DNA of 64,000 nt, taken from NCBI RefSeq assembly GCF_900110245.1, contig NZ_FOCZ01000003.1, positions 310,001-374,000 of the forward strand, read 5' to 3'. The notes below the pieces were generated by a model. The model did no database searches. It saw only the letters and a list, made by a program, of their open reading frames with translations, and was not told the DNA's origin. Below, piece after piece: positions 1 to 8,865 of this stretch. The translations under genes were made by a program, and so were the position numbers. Each line of letters opens with the position of its first letter. The stretch's first letter is position 1. This DNA is from Niastella yeongjuensis. GTDB lineage: Bacteria > Bacteroidota > Bacteroidia > Chitinophagales > Chitinophagaceae.

Positions 1-361
1 GAAAAGGATTATACTTTTTTCTACTGTATTGTGCCTGCTTGCTTTGTCTTTTGCGGGCTGTAAAAAAGAGGAGATCAGTCCTACCCATGCTGTGCAGACC
101 GAAAATGAATTAAAGGCGTTGATTGAAAAGAATAGAGTGCAACGGATTTACCCGCTTCCACTAAAAGCAGGTTTTCCAAACCAGTTTCCTGCCAGCCAGG
201 GAACGGCCTGGTCATTCTCGAATGGATTTATTTATATGCACTACAACGGGTCTATCCCGGCCTACAACCTTGATTACCTGGTGTATTATGCTATTCAGAG
301 CGTTGCCATTGATAATGGTACGTCAGAACCTTCGCTTATTTTGTATATGGATATCCCGTAA
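1..361 (+). CDS. Small lipoprotein, unknown function (5' edge at window start)
   Basis: The open frame runs from base 2 and encodes KRIILF followed by a hydrophobic stretch and the lipobox LSFAGC, so this is a lipoprotein signal peptide. Base 1 is a G that would complete an ATG whose first two bases lie before the window, giving a protein of about 119 residues. The mature part (about 95 residues) has a Q/N- and Tyr-rich C-terminal half and no motif I recognise. It stands alone, followed by a hairpin at 370-393. The cysteine and signal are seen directly; the missing AT of the start codon is inferred. Confidence 0.7.
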   Translation, partial: KRIILFSTVLCLLALSFAGCKKEEISPTHAVQTENELKALIEKNRVQRIYPLPLKAGFPNQFPASQGTAWSFSNGFIYMHYNGSIPAYNLDYLVYYAIQSVAIDNGTSEPSLILYMDIP

Positions 362-369
362 AAAAATAA

Positions 370-393
370 GGGGTCCGTCTACGGACGGACCTC
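370..393 (+). terminator. Hairpin after the first lipoprotein gene
   Basis: GGTCCGTC (372-379) and GACGGACC (384-391) form a perfect 8-bp stem with a 4-base TACG loop, extendable by a G-T and a G-C pair. It lies 9 bases after the stop codon. No T-run follows, so it could equally stabilise the mRNA end. Confidence 0.5.
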
Positions 394-520
394 CCTTGTG
401 AAAACGGGTTAAAAAGGGAGCTGGTAGCCTTTATATGACGCCTAATTGTTTCAATTAGTTGTACCGAAACCGCGAATGTTGATAAGTTTGATTGAAATTG
501 CCCTATAATAAACCCTGTCT

Positions 521-1789
521 ATGTACACTCGTTATAGTATAACCTGCCTGTTGCTGCTCCTGACCATGCTGGTTGCCGGCAAGCTGCAGGCGCAGGATTC
601 CGCCTACCTGTTGCAACCCGACCGGGTATTCGATGGCGAACAACTACACGAAAATTGGCAGGTGCTGGTAAAGAACGGTTTTATTGAATCGGCCGGCGCC
701 GAATTGAAGGCTCCCGCCGATGCCCGGGTGATCCGGCTAAAAGGCTGCACCCTGCTGCCAGGGCTGATAGAGGGCCATAGCCATTTGTTCCTGCATCCCT
801 ATAACGAAGTTCCGTGGGACGACCAGGTTTTAAAAGAATCCCGCGCTGAGCGCACCGCCCGTGCTGTTACTCATGCCCGCGCCACTTTGCTGGCCGGTTT
901 TACTACCGTGCGCGACCTGGGCACCGAAGGGGCCGGGTACGATGATGTGGGTTTAAAAACCGCCATTGAAAAAGGGATTGTTCCGGGCCCCCATATGCTG
1001 GTAGCTACCCGTGCCATTGTGGCAACCGGCAGCTATGGACCTAAATCTGCGTCTGCCGATGTGGACTATCCCAAAGGTGCAGCCGAAGTGGGTAATGCGG
1101 CAGAGCTGGAAAAAGAGATCAGAACACAGATCGGCAAAGGCGCCGATCTGATAAAAATATACGCCGACTATCGGTGGGGACCTAACGAAGAAGCCAAACC
1201 TACGTTTACCCTGGCAGAACTAAAACTGGCAGTAGACATAACCAGCAGCAGCGGCCGGCAGGTGGTGGTTCATGCAGGTTCAGCTGAAGCCATGCGGATC
1301 GCCATTCTGGCCGGGGTAAGCACCATAGAACATGGTGACCAGGGAACGAAGGAAATATTCAGACTGATGAAAGAAAAGGGCATGGCTTTATGTCCTACCG
1401 TGGCTGCGGGGGAAGCCATTTCGCAATACAAGGGCTGGATAAAAGGAAAAATGTCAGCACCGGAACGGGTTCAAACCAAACGTAAAAGCTTTGCGGCTGC
1501 ACTTGCCGCCGGTGTAACCATTTGTATGGGTGGCGATGTAGGGGTGTTCCCGCACGGTGATAATGCCCGCGAAATGGAATTACTGGTTGAATATGGCATG
1601 AAACCGATCGACGTGCTGCGTTCAGCTACTGCTGTTAACGCCGATGTGTTTAATATCAGTAATAAAGCGGGAAGAATAAAAGCAGGATTGCCTGCGGATA
1701 TTATTGTAGTGGAAGGTGACCCCACCAGCGCTATTTCACAAATACGAAAAGTAAAGCTGGTGATGAAGGACGGGAAACGCTATAATTAG
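521..1789 (+). CDS. Exported metal-dependent amidohydrolase (imidazolonepropionase-like)
   Basis: The 422-residue protein opens with a signal peptide ending near AGKLQAQ, so it acts in the periplasm. The amidohydrolase metal ligands are visible: HSH near residue 85 (EGHSHLF), the lysine of LIKIYAD near 210, His in VVHAGS near 245, His in TIEHGDQG near 265 and Asp in MGGDVG near 335. The C-terminal PADIIVVEGDP segment is the usual closing beta-sandwich. Relatives hydrolyse imidazolonepropionate-like rings or the C-terminal bond of Xaa-Pro/Xaa-Arg dipeptides, and the substrate cannot be told from sequence. Its stop codon overlaps the stop of the convergent cupin gene by four bases (TTAG). Confidence 0.88.
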   Translation: MYTRYSITCLLLLLTMLVAGKLQAQDSAYLLQPDRVFDGEQLHENWQVLVKNGFIESAGAELKAPADARVIRLKGCTLLPGLIEGHSHLFLHPYNEVPWDDQVLKESRAERTARAVTHARATLLAGFTTVRDLGTEGAGYDDVGLKTAIEKGIVPGPHMLVATRAIVATGSYGPKSASADVDYPKGAAEVGNAAELEKEIRTQIGKGADLIKIYADYRWGPNEEAKPTFTLAELKLAVDITSSSGRQVVVHAGSAEAMRIAILAGVSTIEHGDQGTKEIFRLMKEKGMALCPTVAAGEAISQYKGWIKGKMSAPERVQTKRKSFAAALAAGVTICMGGDVGVFPHGDNAREMELLVEYGMKPIDVLRSATAVNADVFNISNKAGRIKAGLPADIIVVEGDPTSAISQIRKVKLVMKDGKRYN

Positions 1790-2295
1790 AGAAGCGTCAT
1801 TTCTTTTATTATTTGTTCCCGGGCGGGGTAGGTGGCTATCAGCTCTTCCTGTTTAGCCAGATCAAAATCGGTAAAATCAAAACCGGGGCTTACGGTACAG
1901 CCAACCAGGGCATACTCACCACCGGGCGCCAGACGGGCGGCAAACCAGTTACCGGCGGGTATTACACATTGAAAGGATTCGTTGTTTTCGGGATCGCAGC
2001 CAAGCCGGTGCTCTATTAACTGGCCCTGCTGATCGATCTCATAAACGATGAGGGCATCTCCACAATAGAAATGCCACACTTCATCGCTTTTTATTTTATG
2101 AAAAGCCGAGAACTGATGTTGTTGTAACAGAAAGTAAATACTGGTGCAGAAGTTACGATCGCCACTAAAGCCTGCAGGCAGGGCCGACATTGGCGCCAAA
2201 ACCGGCGAGCGGTATATTTCCTTAAAAGCACCCCCTTCAATATGGGTGGCCAGTTGCAATTTTTTGATCCAGTACTCAGCTGTTCGTTTACTCAT
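1786..2295 (-). CDS. Cupin-fold protein, DUF985 (Cupin_5) family
   Basis: The 169-residue protein matches the DUF985 cupins in length and motif order: EGGAFKEIYRS near the start, then ICFLL-type strand TSIYFLLQ, FHKIKSDEVWHFYCGD near residue 65, VIPAGNWFAA near 110 and GCTVSPGFDF near 130. The His/Glu of SDEVWHF are candidate metal ligands. Family members are structurally known small-molecule-binding cupins without a settled reaction. It starts 7 bases after the HU/SPOR gene on the same strand, so the two probably share a transcript. Confidence 0.88.
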   Translation of the reverse strand: MSKRTAEYWIKKLQLATHIEGGAFKEIYRSPVLAPMSALPAGFSGDRNFCTSIYFLLQQHQFSAFHKIKSDEVWHFYCGDALIVYEIDQQGQLIEHRLGCDPENNESFQCVIPAGNWFAARLAPGGEYALVGCTVSPGFDFTDFDLAKQEELIATYPAREQIIKEMTLL

Positions 2296-2302
2296 GTTGG
2301 TA

Positions 2303-3310
2303 TTATTCTACAGTAACCACTCTGTCGCGGCGGGCGCCCCAGTACCAAAAACGTAATGAATCTTTGATACGGGCAGTATCTGCGGGTGACCCTGGTAAGG
2401 AGATAACTATTCTGAACAGGGTGGAATCAACTGCTTCCAGCTCCACCTTGTGTTTTAATTTTTCATACATGTCCTGAGCCGTTTTCCGGAACCTCGTAGT
2501 CTGCAACACATATTTGAACATTCTGCCATTGCCTGCTGCTACCGGTGCTGCAGTAGGGGCGGCTGGTGCCGGGGTAACAGCCGCTTTTGGTGTGCTGTCG
2601 GTGCCTGTCAGATTGCTGTCTTTTTTTGCACCTTCATTCAATGCATTTTGCGGATCGTTTATATTATGCAGATAGGTTGACGTACGTTGTGTATCCTGCT
2701 CGCTGGTAGTAGAAGCTGCTGAGGTATCGGGTTCTGTTTTTACTTTAGAAGAAAACAGGCTGTAACCACCCCAAAGAATAATGCCGATCCCTACCACCAA
2801 CCCAATGCCGATGGCCATTCGTCTGATAGAGGAGTTGCGTCTTTCGTGCGGGTCTTCATCAAAAACAGATTTTCTCTTCAGTGGTCTTTCCGGGTCCTGT
2901 TGATCAATAGGCGTGAGGGGTACCGGTGCTTCCAACCGTTGTACAACCGGTTGACCGGGTGTAAACTCGTAAATGCCTTCTTTGTTTTTATGTAAAGTGC
3001 CAATGCCTTCGATGTGAAAGGGTTTGCCGATGTTAAGCATCAGCTTGCCATCTGCTACAAACGTTTCGAGGTCCGATTCTGCCAGCGGTCTTATTTTACC
3101 GGTATGTTTGCGAATAAACTCGATGAGTTGTTCATCCGGACGTGTAACTGCTTTCTGCGCAAAATGGATGTGTTCAATAAGGTCACGCGAATTCTTATCC
3201 GCAATGGTTTGCACGTCTACCACATCACTAAGATAAAAGCTTCCAATACCTGGTAAGTTTAATACCCTGTGCTGGTAAAAATACTGTGCTACTAGAACGG
3301 AAATTTTCAA
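2303..3310 (-). CDS. HU-CCDC81-type DNA-binding domain protein with SPOR domain
   Basis: This 335-residue protein has two CCDC81-like HU domains in the first 135 residues (start MKISVLVAQYF, then LPGIGSFYLSD and HIEGIGTLHK), which are short beta-arm segments typical of the family. A basic linker (PLKRKS, HERRNSS) precedes one membrane helix at about 166-188. A Ser/Thr/Ala/Pro-rich periplasmic stretch follows, and a SPOR domain closes the protein (FKYVLQTTRFRKTAQDMYEKL). SPOR domains bind denuded septal peptidoglycan, so the protein probably works at the division site with its HU part in the cytoplasm. It is conserved in Bacteroidota but its exact role is not established. Confidence 0.85.
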   Translation of the reverse strand: MKISVLVAQYFYQHRVLNLPGIGSFYLSDVVDVQTIADKNSRDLIEHIHFAQKAVTRPDEQLIEFIRKHTGKIRPLAESDLETFVADGKLMLNIGKPFHIEGIGTLHKNKEGIYEFTPGQPVVQRLEAPVPLTPIDQQDPERPLKRKSVFDEDPHERRNSSIRRMAIGIGLVVGIGIILWGGYSLFSSKVKTEPDTSAASTTSEQDTQRTSTYLHNINDPQNALNEGAKKDSNLTGTDSTPKAAVTPAPAAPTAAPVAAGNGRMFKYVLQTTRFRKTAQDMYEKLKHKVELEAVDSTLFRIVISLPGSPADTARIKDSLRFWYWGARRDRVVTVE

Positions 3311-3379
3311 GAGATTAAGGATTTTTGGTGTAAGTTAATCATATTTTGCCTGTGCTACAAACAGGTCGGGTGAAGTTAT

Positions 3380-3387
3380 TATTTTTG
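3380..3387 (+). promoter_or_regulatory. -7 promoter box of the Bacteroidota type
   Basis: TATTTTTG fits TAnnTTTG exactly and lies 39 bases before the ATG at 3426. I see no clear -33 TTG at the expected distance. Confidence 0.4.
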
Positions 3388-3425
3388 CCGGACGTTTTAT
3401 TCGTTTGTGGATTAATTTATTATGC

Positions 3426-3794
3426 ATGCTTAACGAACAGGAAAGGCGGTTTTTGGAGTACTGGGAAGCAAATCGCTTACGCGAGAAAAAGATCAACAAA
3501 CAGCTTTTGCTGGGGCTACCCATCGGGTTGTTGTTTGCGGTTCCCGTATTAATTATATTATTTTCGGGCAAATTCTGGTATACGCGCGCCAATATGGAGG
3601 CCAATAGCCAGAGCAGTCCGCTCATACTAATGATTGCTGTAATATGTATTGCGGTGTTTGTGGCTGTGTTTTATAAACGCCATCAATGGGAGCAGCGGGA
3701 GCAGCATTACCTTGAATTGAAGGCCAGGGAAGAAGAGGGCAGCGGGCAAAGATTGAAAGGCAATGGGGAAAAGGAAGAAGACATTGGGAAATAA
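3426..3794 (+). CDS. Small two-helix membrane protein, unknown function
   Basis: The 122-residue product has membrane helices at about 27-49 (LLLGLPIGLLFAVPVLIIL) and 67-88 (LILMIAVICIAVFVAV). Both ends are strongly charged and rich in Glu/Lys/Arg, starting MLNEQERRFLEYWEANR. I place the start at ATG 3426 because the residues before it in frame are poor in start context. A -7 box TATTTTTG at 3380-3387 lies 39 bases upstream. The last 18 residues look like repeat-derived low-complexity sequence. No family is recognised. Confidence 0.65.
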   Translation: MLNEQERRFLEYWEANRLREKKINKQLLLGLPIGLLFAVPVLIILFSGKFWYTRANMEANSQSSPLILMIAVICIAVFVAVFYKRHQWEQREQHYLELKAREEEGSGQRLKGNGEKEEDIGK

Positions 3795-3905
3795 CAGTTA
3801 CCGGTTACCGGGTCCCGGTCGTCGGTATCAGCAACCCGCCTAATAGCAGGCATTCTGGCATTGGGAGAACCGGTAACTGGCAACCGGTAACTGGAAACCT
3901 GCCCC
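3795..3905. repeat. Intergenic ACCGGTAACTGG-type repeats
   Basis: The gap between the small membrane protein and the FKBP gene contains repeated ACCGGTAACTGG, CAACCGGTAACTGG and the inverted form CAGTTACCGGTTACCGG. The units overlap and pair with each other, so the region could fold as an imperfect hairpin. No gene fits here. Confidence 0.5.
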
Positions 3906-3981
3906 CTGCAACCAAAAACAAGCAGCAATCATCTTTAAATCATTGTCTTGTACCAGGGTTAACAAAACAAAACAATTTCTG

Positions 3982-4470
3982 ATGAGAAATCTTGTTTGGG
4001 GCTTACTGTGCTTTGTGCTTTTTTATTCCTGCAAAAAGGAATCTGGTTGCGGCTACAGCGATAACCATATTGTGGCACCCGTAGCGGAACAACAGGCGGT
4101 AAAGGATTATCTTAATTCCAGCAATGTAACTACTGCACTTAAAGATTCCAGTGGTCTTTATTATGAGATCATGGATGGCGGCAGTGGCAGCGGCGCTCCC
4201 GGTCTTTGCTCGCAGGTTGAATTATCGTATACCGGTCAACTCACCAACGGACATGTTTTTGATCAGGCTACCACTGCGTTTACGCTGGGCGCTACCATTG
4301 AGGGGTTAAGACAGGGACTGCCCTTAATACAAAAAGGCGGGCATATAAAACTGTATATTCCACCCACGCTGGCCTATGGCAGTACGGATGTAAAAGACAA
4401 CAACGGTGCCGTGATCATTCCGGCCAATTCGATCCTCATTTTTGACATTACCATGAATAATTTTTATTAA
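3982..4470 (+). CDS. FKBP-type peptidyl-prolyl isomerase lipoprotein
   Basis: The start ATG at 3982 gives MRNLVWGLLCFVLFYSC, a lipoprotein signal with its Cys at residue 17. The 162-residue protein then carries one FKBP domain: QVELSYTGQLTNGHVFDQ near 95, ATIEGLRQGLPLIQKGGH near 115, LYIPPTLAYGS near 135 and the closing ILIFDITM. These contain the usual binding-pocket Tyr, Phe/Asp and Tyr residues. It should catalyse proline isomerisation in periplasmic protein folding, anchored in a membrane. A TTG in frame at 3943 would disrupt the signal and is not preferred. An 8-bp imperfect hairpin (4475-4496) follows the stop. Confidence 0.9.
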   Translation: MRNLVWGLLCFVLFYSCKKESGCGYSDNHIVAPVAEQQAVKDYLNSSNVTTALKDSSGLYYEIMDGGSGSGAPGLCSQVELSYTGQLTNGHVFDQATTAFTLGATIEGLRQGLPLIQKGGHIKLYIPPTLAYGSTDVKDNNGAVIIPANSILIFDITMNNFY

Positions 4471-4538
4471 GGAGGACCTTGACTCCGCTCAGGGTCAGGG
4501 ATTTAACGCAAAAAACTAACAACTGTAAACTTTTGCCT

Positions 4539-4546
4539 TACATTTG
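4539..4546 (+). promoter_or_regulatory. -7 box TACATTTG of the serine dehydratase gene
   Basis: TACATTTG matches TAnnTTTG exactly and ends 18 bases before the TTG start at 4565, so the transcript would have a leader of only about ten bases. No convincing -33 element is seen. Confidence 0.5.
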
Positions 4547-4564
4547 TCCAAAATGTAAAGTCCT

Positions 4565-5992
4565 TTGCCACACGAATCCATTTCCGTATTTGATATATTT
4601 AAGATCGGGGTAGGGCCATCCAGTTCCCATACCCTTGGTCCCTGGCGTGCAGCCCAGCTTTTTTTGCAGTCCCTCGAACAAAAACACCAGCTTTTACAGG
4701 TAGTATCGCTACAGGTTTTGTTATATGGTTCCTTAGCCAAAACCGGCAAAGGCCACGGTACCGATTTAGCCGTTTTAATGGGTTTGAGTGGCGAAGACCC
4801 GGTAACCTGCGATGTTGAAACCCTCGATGATAAAGTACAACGCATTCGCACTACCAAAAAACTGGTACTGCACGGTAAACAGGAGATCAATTTTGATCCT
4901 GCCACTGATGTAGCGTTCCTCTTTACAGAATCGCTTCCCTACCATCCTAATGCTTTAACGTTCATGATCACCCTGCACAATGGCGAACAACTGGCTGCTA
5001 CCTATTACTCGGTAGGCGGCGGGTTTGTACAGCAGGAAAATGAAAAAACAACCACCACCGATGCCGTGCAACTGCCTTTCCCCATCGATACGGCCGACGA
5101 CCTGTTGCACTGGTGCCGTAAAACGGGTTTAAGCATCAGCGAAGTGGTGATGGAAAACGAGAACAGCTGGCGCAGCGATGAAGACACCCGTAAAGGGGTG
5201 CTGAAGATCTGGCAGGTGATGAAGGAATGTATGTTCCGGGGTTGCCATAGCCAGGGTATGTTACCCGGCGGTTTACAGGTAAAACGCAGAGCAGCCGATC
5301 TTAATAAAAAGCTTTTAAAAGACAGGACCTATACTGACTACGATAGCTGGATCCAGGCCATACGCGCCGGAGGCAGCGATTTCAAATACATCCTTGACTG
5401 GGTAAGTTGTTTTGCCCTCGCCATTAATGAAGAGAATGCGTCGTTTGGCCGCGTAGTCACTGCGCCTACCAATGGCGCTGCCGGGGTAATACCAGCCGTG
5501 CTGCATTACCTGGTGGTGTTCTGCGATGGCTACAATGATGATAAGATCATACAGTTTATGTTGACTGCTTCCGAAATAGGCAGCATCTTTAAAAAAGGCG
5601 CTACCATTTCTGCTGCTATGGGTGGCTGTCAGGCCGAGATAGGCGTATCGTCTGCCATGGCAGCAGCCGGATTAACCGAAGTAATGGGCGGCAGTCAGCG
5701 CCAAACCATGATGGCGTCTGAGATTGCCATGGAGCATCACCTCGGACTTACCTGCGATCCTATTGGCGGACTGGTACAGATACCCTGTATTGAAAGAAAT
5801 ACCATGGGCGCTATTAAGGCCATTACCGCCTCGCAACTGGCCTTGCAAAGCACGCCGGATTTTGCCAAGGTATCGCTCGATACAGTAATAAAAACCATGT
5901 GGGATACCGCAATCGATATGAGCCATAAGTATAAAGAGACTGCAGAGGGCGGATTGGCCGTGCATATACCGTTGAGCTTGCCGGAATGTTAG
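4565..5992 (+). CDS. sdaA: L-serine ammonia-lyase (iron-sulfur L-serine dehydratase)
   Basis: The 475-residue protein is a single-chain L-serine deaminase that turns L-serine into pyruvate and ammonia. The beta-type domain opens with [20 protein letters not shown], and the alpha-type domain holds [16 protein letters not shown] near 300. Three Cys in conserved places ([22 protein letters not shown]) should bind the catalytic [4Fe-4S] cluster. The start is TTG at 4565: the only upstream ATG in frame (4553) is followed at once by TAA, and the next Met would remove the conserved N-terminus. The gene stands alone, with a -7 box 18 bases before the start and a heptamer repeat array after it. Confidence 0.95.
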   Translation: MPHESISVFDIFKIGVGPSSSHTLGPWRAAQLFLQSLEQKHQLLQVVSLQVLLYGSLAKTGKGHGTDLAVLMGLSGEDPVTCDVETLDDKVQRIRTTKKLVLHGKQEINFDPATDVAFLFTESLPYHPNALTFMITLHNGEQLAATYYSVGGGFVQQENEKTTTTDAVQLPFPIDTADDLLHWCRKTGLSISEVVMENENSWRSDEDTRKGVLKIWQVMKECMFRGCHSQGMLPGGLQVKRRAADLNKKLLKDRTYTDYDSWIQAIRAGGSDFKYILDWVSCFALAINEENASFGRVVTAPTNGAAGVIPAVLHYLVVFCDGYNDDKIIQFMLTASEIGSIFKKGATISAAMGGCQAEIGVSSAMAAAGLTEVMGGSQRQTMMASEIAMEHHLGLTCDPIGGLVQIPCIERNTMGAIKAITASQLALQSTPDFAKVSLDTVIKTMWDTAIDMSHKYKETAEGGLAVHIPLSLPEC

Positions 5993-5994
5993 GT

Positions 5995-6060
5995 GAAGGG
6001 CAGAGGGCAGAAGGCAGAAGGCAGAAGGCAGAGGGCAGAGGGCAGAAAGAAATACAAAAG
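5995..6060 (+). repeat. GGCAGAA/GGCAGAG heptamer array with AGAAATACA edge
   Basis: About eight copies of a seven-base unit, GGCAGAA or GGCAGAG, stand in a row after sdaA. The array ends in GGCAGAAAGAAATACA (6041-6056). The same edge, inverted, bounds two other arrays at 8503 and 8992. A second low-complexity stretch of ACTCACTACTC type runs from 6117 to 6149 before the next gene. Confidence 0.85.
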
Positions 6061-6150
6061 GCAGTAGGATTTGGGCGGTGCAAGTTTGTTTATTAATCTG
6101 AATAATCGCGAACCCACTCACTACTCACTACTCACAACTGACAACTCACC

Positions 6151-7011
6151 ATGCGATCAATAGACTTTAACGCAATCAGTCCCTCGGCGAGAGGATTGCT
6201 TTTGACTAAAGCAATCACTACCATTCCTTTTGCCACGGAAGCGGCGGCATTGTTGTGGGATGCCGATCAGCTTAAGAACAGGATCAGGGAAAAGGTTTCG
6301 AAAGAAAGCTTTATCTGGTTATTACATTTCGAAAACAGGTACCGTACTATCGACTCCCTGCTAACGCCGCCTGGTGTTCCTAACGTGCTGGAGATCGCTT
6401 CCGGTTTCTCTTTCCGGGGATTACAGTTATGTAGTCAGTCAGCCATCAATTACTTTGATACAGATCTTCCTGATTCTATAGCTACCAAACAACAGGTGGT
6501 AGATAAATTAATAGAACAACATCACCTGGAAACAAAAGGTACCTATCGGTTGATGCCGTTGAATGCACTGGACACCGCTGCATTCAATGCGGTTGTTGAT
6601 CAGTTTCCACCGGGACCGGTTGCCATTGTCAATGAAGGCCTGCTGATGTACCTGGACGAACCAGAGAAGCGACAACTCTGTGCTAATATTCATGCCGTTC
6701 TAACCAAACGTGGCGGCTACTGGATCACAGGCGATATTTATTTGAAGAAAGGCGATCGGGAACACGCTCACACCAACCCGACAGCTGCAGCATTCCTGGC
6801 CATGCACAACGTGGAAGAAAAGAAATTCGACAGTTTTAAAGCCGCTACTGACTTCTTTACATCCTGTGGGTTTTCCATTGCCGCAAAAGAAGTGGTGGCG
6901 TATGATCAGCTAAGCGCCCTGCGGTTCATTGAACATAGAAATATACCGGAAGAAGTTGTAAGAAGCTGGTTCACGTCCAGGGAAACATGGAAACTTGTGG
7001 TCGAACCGTAA
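6151..7011 (+). CDS. Class I SAM-dependent methyltransferase, leucine carboxyl methyltransferase-like
   Basis: This 286-residue protein shows the SAM-binding motif VLEIASGFSFRGL near residue 82, an acidic FDTDLP segment near 105, and NEGLLMYLDE near 165, which is characteristic of the LCMT/PpmP-type methyltransferases. The same family transfers methyl groups to carboxylates or hydroxyls of polyketides, mycolates or proteins, and the substrate is not evident. The N-terminal cap (ISPSARGLLLTKAI) also fits this family. The gene is alone on the plus strand between a repeat array and a terminator serving the opposite strand. Confidence 0.85.
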   Translation: MRSIDFNAISPSARGLLLTKAITTIPFATEAAALLWDADQLKNRIREKVSKESFIWLLHFENRYRTIDSLLTPPGVPNVLEIASGFSFRGLQLCSQSAINYFDTDLPDSIATKQQVVDKLIEQHHLETKGTYRLMPLNALDTAAFNAVVDQFPPGPVAIVNEGLLMYLDEPEKRQLCANIHAVLTKRGGYWITGDIYLKKGDREHAHTNPTAAAFLAMHNVEEKKFDSFKAATDFFTSCGFSIAAKEVVAYDQLSALRFIEHRNIPEEVVRSWFTSRETWKLVVEP

Positions 7012-7040
7012 TTATAAGACTCGCGACAAGTCACAAAAAA

Positions 7041-7066
7041 GCCCCTCTGCCAATTAGCAGAAGGGC
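7041..7066 (-). terminator. Rho-independent terminator of mqnE
   Basis: Read on the minus strand, GCCCTTCTGC, a six-base loop and GCAGAGGGGC form a stem with one mismatch, followed directly by TTTTTT. It lies 47 bases after the mqnE stop codon. The plus-strand methyltransferase may use the same hairpin. Confidence 0.8.
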
Positions 7067-7112
7067 CAAATATATAAACTGGTTAACTTGTCAACCTGTT
7101 AACCCTGTCAAC

Positions 7113-8282
7113 TTAATTCATCGAAGGATCCACGTCAATCTTATCCACCTCCATCTCACTATAATCGTGTAATACTTTATACAATGTATCTCTCTCAATA
7201 GGTTTTCTTTTCGCCTGTTTAATAAGCGTAACCAGTTGAGCCGTGGTCATAGCCGGGTTTTGTTCTTCAGAACCGGCCATGGAGTATATTTTAGTGGAAT
7301 CGTCGATGGTTCCATCGATATCATTCACGCCAAAGGATAAAGTCAGTTGCGCATTATGGCGACCCAGCATTGGCCAGTAGGCTTTCAGGTGTGGGAAGTT
7401 ATCCATATACAGCCGGGCAATGGCGTACATGCGCATATCTTCGATCACGCTCGATTCGGGCACATTGCTCATGTCGTTTTCCTTATTGCGGAACTTAAGC
7501 GGTATGAAGGTGTTGAAACCGCCGGTTTTATCCTGCAACTGACGCAGGCGTTCCATATGATCTATCCGGTGACGGAACTCTTCGATATGACCATACAACA
7601 TGGTGGCATTGCTGTGCATACCCAGTTTGTGGGCAGCTTCATGAATGGCCAGCCAGCCTGCTGCATCTACTTTATCGGCGCAGATCTTTTCCCGTACTTC
7701 GGGGTGGAAGATCTCGGCGCCGCCGCCGGGTAAAGAATCCAGACCGGCTTCGTGCAGGTATTTCATGCCTTCATCGGCGGTCAGTTTGGCTTTGCGGAAC
7801 ATATAATCGAGCTCTACAGGGGTAAAGCCTTTGATATGCAGTTCGGGCCGGTGTGCTTTGATCTTGCGCAACAGGTCGGCAAAAAACTCCATGGTCAATT
7901 TGGGATGAACACCGCCTACAATGTGTACTTCGGTTACCGGTTTGCCATCATATCCTTTTACAATGTTCAGCATTTGGTCGGTGGTCAGTTCCCAGCCTTC
8001 TTCCCGGTGCGCATACAGGCGGGAATAGGAACAGAACGAACACGCGAATACACACACGTTCGTGGGTTCTATATGAAAATTACGATTGAAATAGGTAGTA
8101 TCTCCATGCAGCCGTTCCCGCACAAAATTGGCCAGGGCGCCTACAAAGGGCAGGCCGGCCTGCTCAAATAATAACAATCCATCTTCGGGGGTAATACGTT
8201 GCTTGTTTACGATCTTCTCTGCAATGGTGCGGAGGGCCGGATTTTGTTCTGCTGCTATAACCTGCTGAATGTTAGTACTCAT
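7113..8282 (-). CDS. mqnE: Aminofutalosine synthase (radical SAM), menaquinone biosynthesis
   Basis: The 389-residue protein carries the radical-SAM motif CVFACSFC near residue 70, preceded by IEPTNV. GGVHPKL, KGFTPVELDYM, LPGGGAEIF and TMLYGHIE fit the MqnE/MqnC/CofH family, and the overall pattern fits MqnE best. MqnE joins a SAM-derived adenosyl radical to the carboxyvinyl-oxybenzoate made by MqnA, giving aminofutalosine in the futalosine route to menaquinone. The start is ATG 8282 (MSTNIQQV). The longer frame upstream translates the heptamer repeat (PSAFCPLP) and is not coding. No other mqn gene is in the window. MqnC is the main alternative. Confidence 0.88.
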   Translation of the reverse strand: MSTNIQQVIAAEQNPALRTIAEKIVNKQRITPEDGLLLFEQAGLPFVGALANFVRERLHGDTTYFNRNFHIEPTNVCVFACSFCSYSRLYAHREEGWELTTDQMLNIVKGYDGKPVTEVHIVGGVHPKLTMEFFADLLRKIKAHRPELHIKGFTPVELDYMFRKAKLTADEGMKYLHEAGLDSLPGGGAEIFHPEVREKICADKVDAAGWLAIHEAAHKLGMHSNATMLYGHIEEFRHRIDHMERLRQLQDKTGGFNTFIPLKFRNKENDMSNVPESSVIEDMRMYAIARLYMDNFPHLKAYWPMLGRHNAQLTLSFGVNDIDGTIDDSTKIYSMAGSEEQNPAMTTAQLVTLIKQAKRKPIERDTLYKVLHDYSEMEVDKIDVDPSMN

Positions 8283-8337
8283 TTTCGCTTCTTTGGTTGT
8301 GTAACACTTAAACGGGCGTAAAGTTACGGGAAAAACA

Positions 8338-8407
8338 GAAAGGGCAGAAGGCAGAGGGCAGAAGGCAGAGAATAAAGGCAGAGGGCAGAAGGCAGAGGGC
8401 AGAGAGG
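8338..8407 (+). repeat. GGCAGAA/GGCAGAG heptamer array upstream of mqnE
   Basis: Nine or so heptamers with one AATAAA interruption lie 56 bases upstream of the mqnE start. A second array in the opposite orientation stands at 8514-8557, so the two can pair as arms of a large hairpin around 106 bases of unique DNA. Confidence 0.85.
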
Positions 8408-8502
8408 GAACAGCCATAAGCACCGGTATGCGGCATTCGCCGTCGCGATAACCGCGTCAAAGAACTTAGAACCCACTAACCAACGAACCTAATATTTTTA
8501 GC

Positions 8503-8557
8503 TGTATTTCTTTCTGCCCTCTGCCCTCTGCCTTCTGCCCTTTGCCTTCTGCCTCCT
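8503..8557 (-). repeat. Inverted heptamer array (CTGCCCT/CTGCCTT)
   Basis: The array opens with TGTATTTCTTTCTGCC (8503-8518), the reverse complement of the edge seen at 6041-6056, then runs through six CTGCCCT/CTGCCTT units. The gap 8283-8619 holds only these arrays and the promoters of the flanking divergent genes. Confidence 0.85.
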
Positions 8558-8619
8558 AATGCACTACCCATTGGGTTGATCGATAAAATACATTAAATTT
8601 GTTGAAATTGAATGTAACA

Positions 8620-8865
8620 ATGAGAACAGCAATTATCCGTCAAAAACTGCATCAATTTATAGAAACGGCAGAAGAAAAGAAAGTGAAGGCTATTTATGCA
8701 CTATTTGAAGATGAAATTGCTCAGGATGAGTGGGAATACACCGATGAATTCAAGGCTGATCTGGATCGTAGATTTTCATATTATAAAAGTGGGGGTAAAA
8801 TGGTAGGTGCCAAGGATGCAAATAAGCAGATAAATGAATTATTAAAGAAAGGTAAGAAGAAATGA
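8620..8865 (+). CDS. Addiction-module antitoxin component
   Basis: The 81-residue, charged helical protein starts at ATG 8620 (MRTAIIRQKLHQFIETAEEKK) and has the form of Bacteroidota addiction-module components: a helical N-terminus with KKVKAIYALFEDEI, then an acidic/aromatic EWEYTDEF and a Lys-rich tail. Such proteins neutralise RelE/ParE toxins encoded just downstream. Here the downstream gene begins within the stop codon (ATGA overlap at 8862-8865) but is broken after 19 codons. The antitoxin call rests on this arrangement as much as on its sequence. Confidence 0.7.
   Translation: MRTAIIRQKLHQFIETAEEKKVKAIYALFEDEIAQDEWEYTDEFKADLDRRFSYYKSGGKMVGAKDANKQINELLKKGKKK

Noticed and set aside
5672-6121. 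Minus-strand open frame over sdaA and the heptamer array (PSAFCLLPSAL-like translation)
   Set aside because: Its protein is a translation of the heptamer repeat and the antisense of sdaA; similar frames over the other arrays fail for the same reason.
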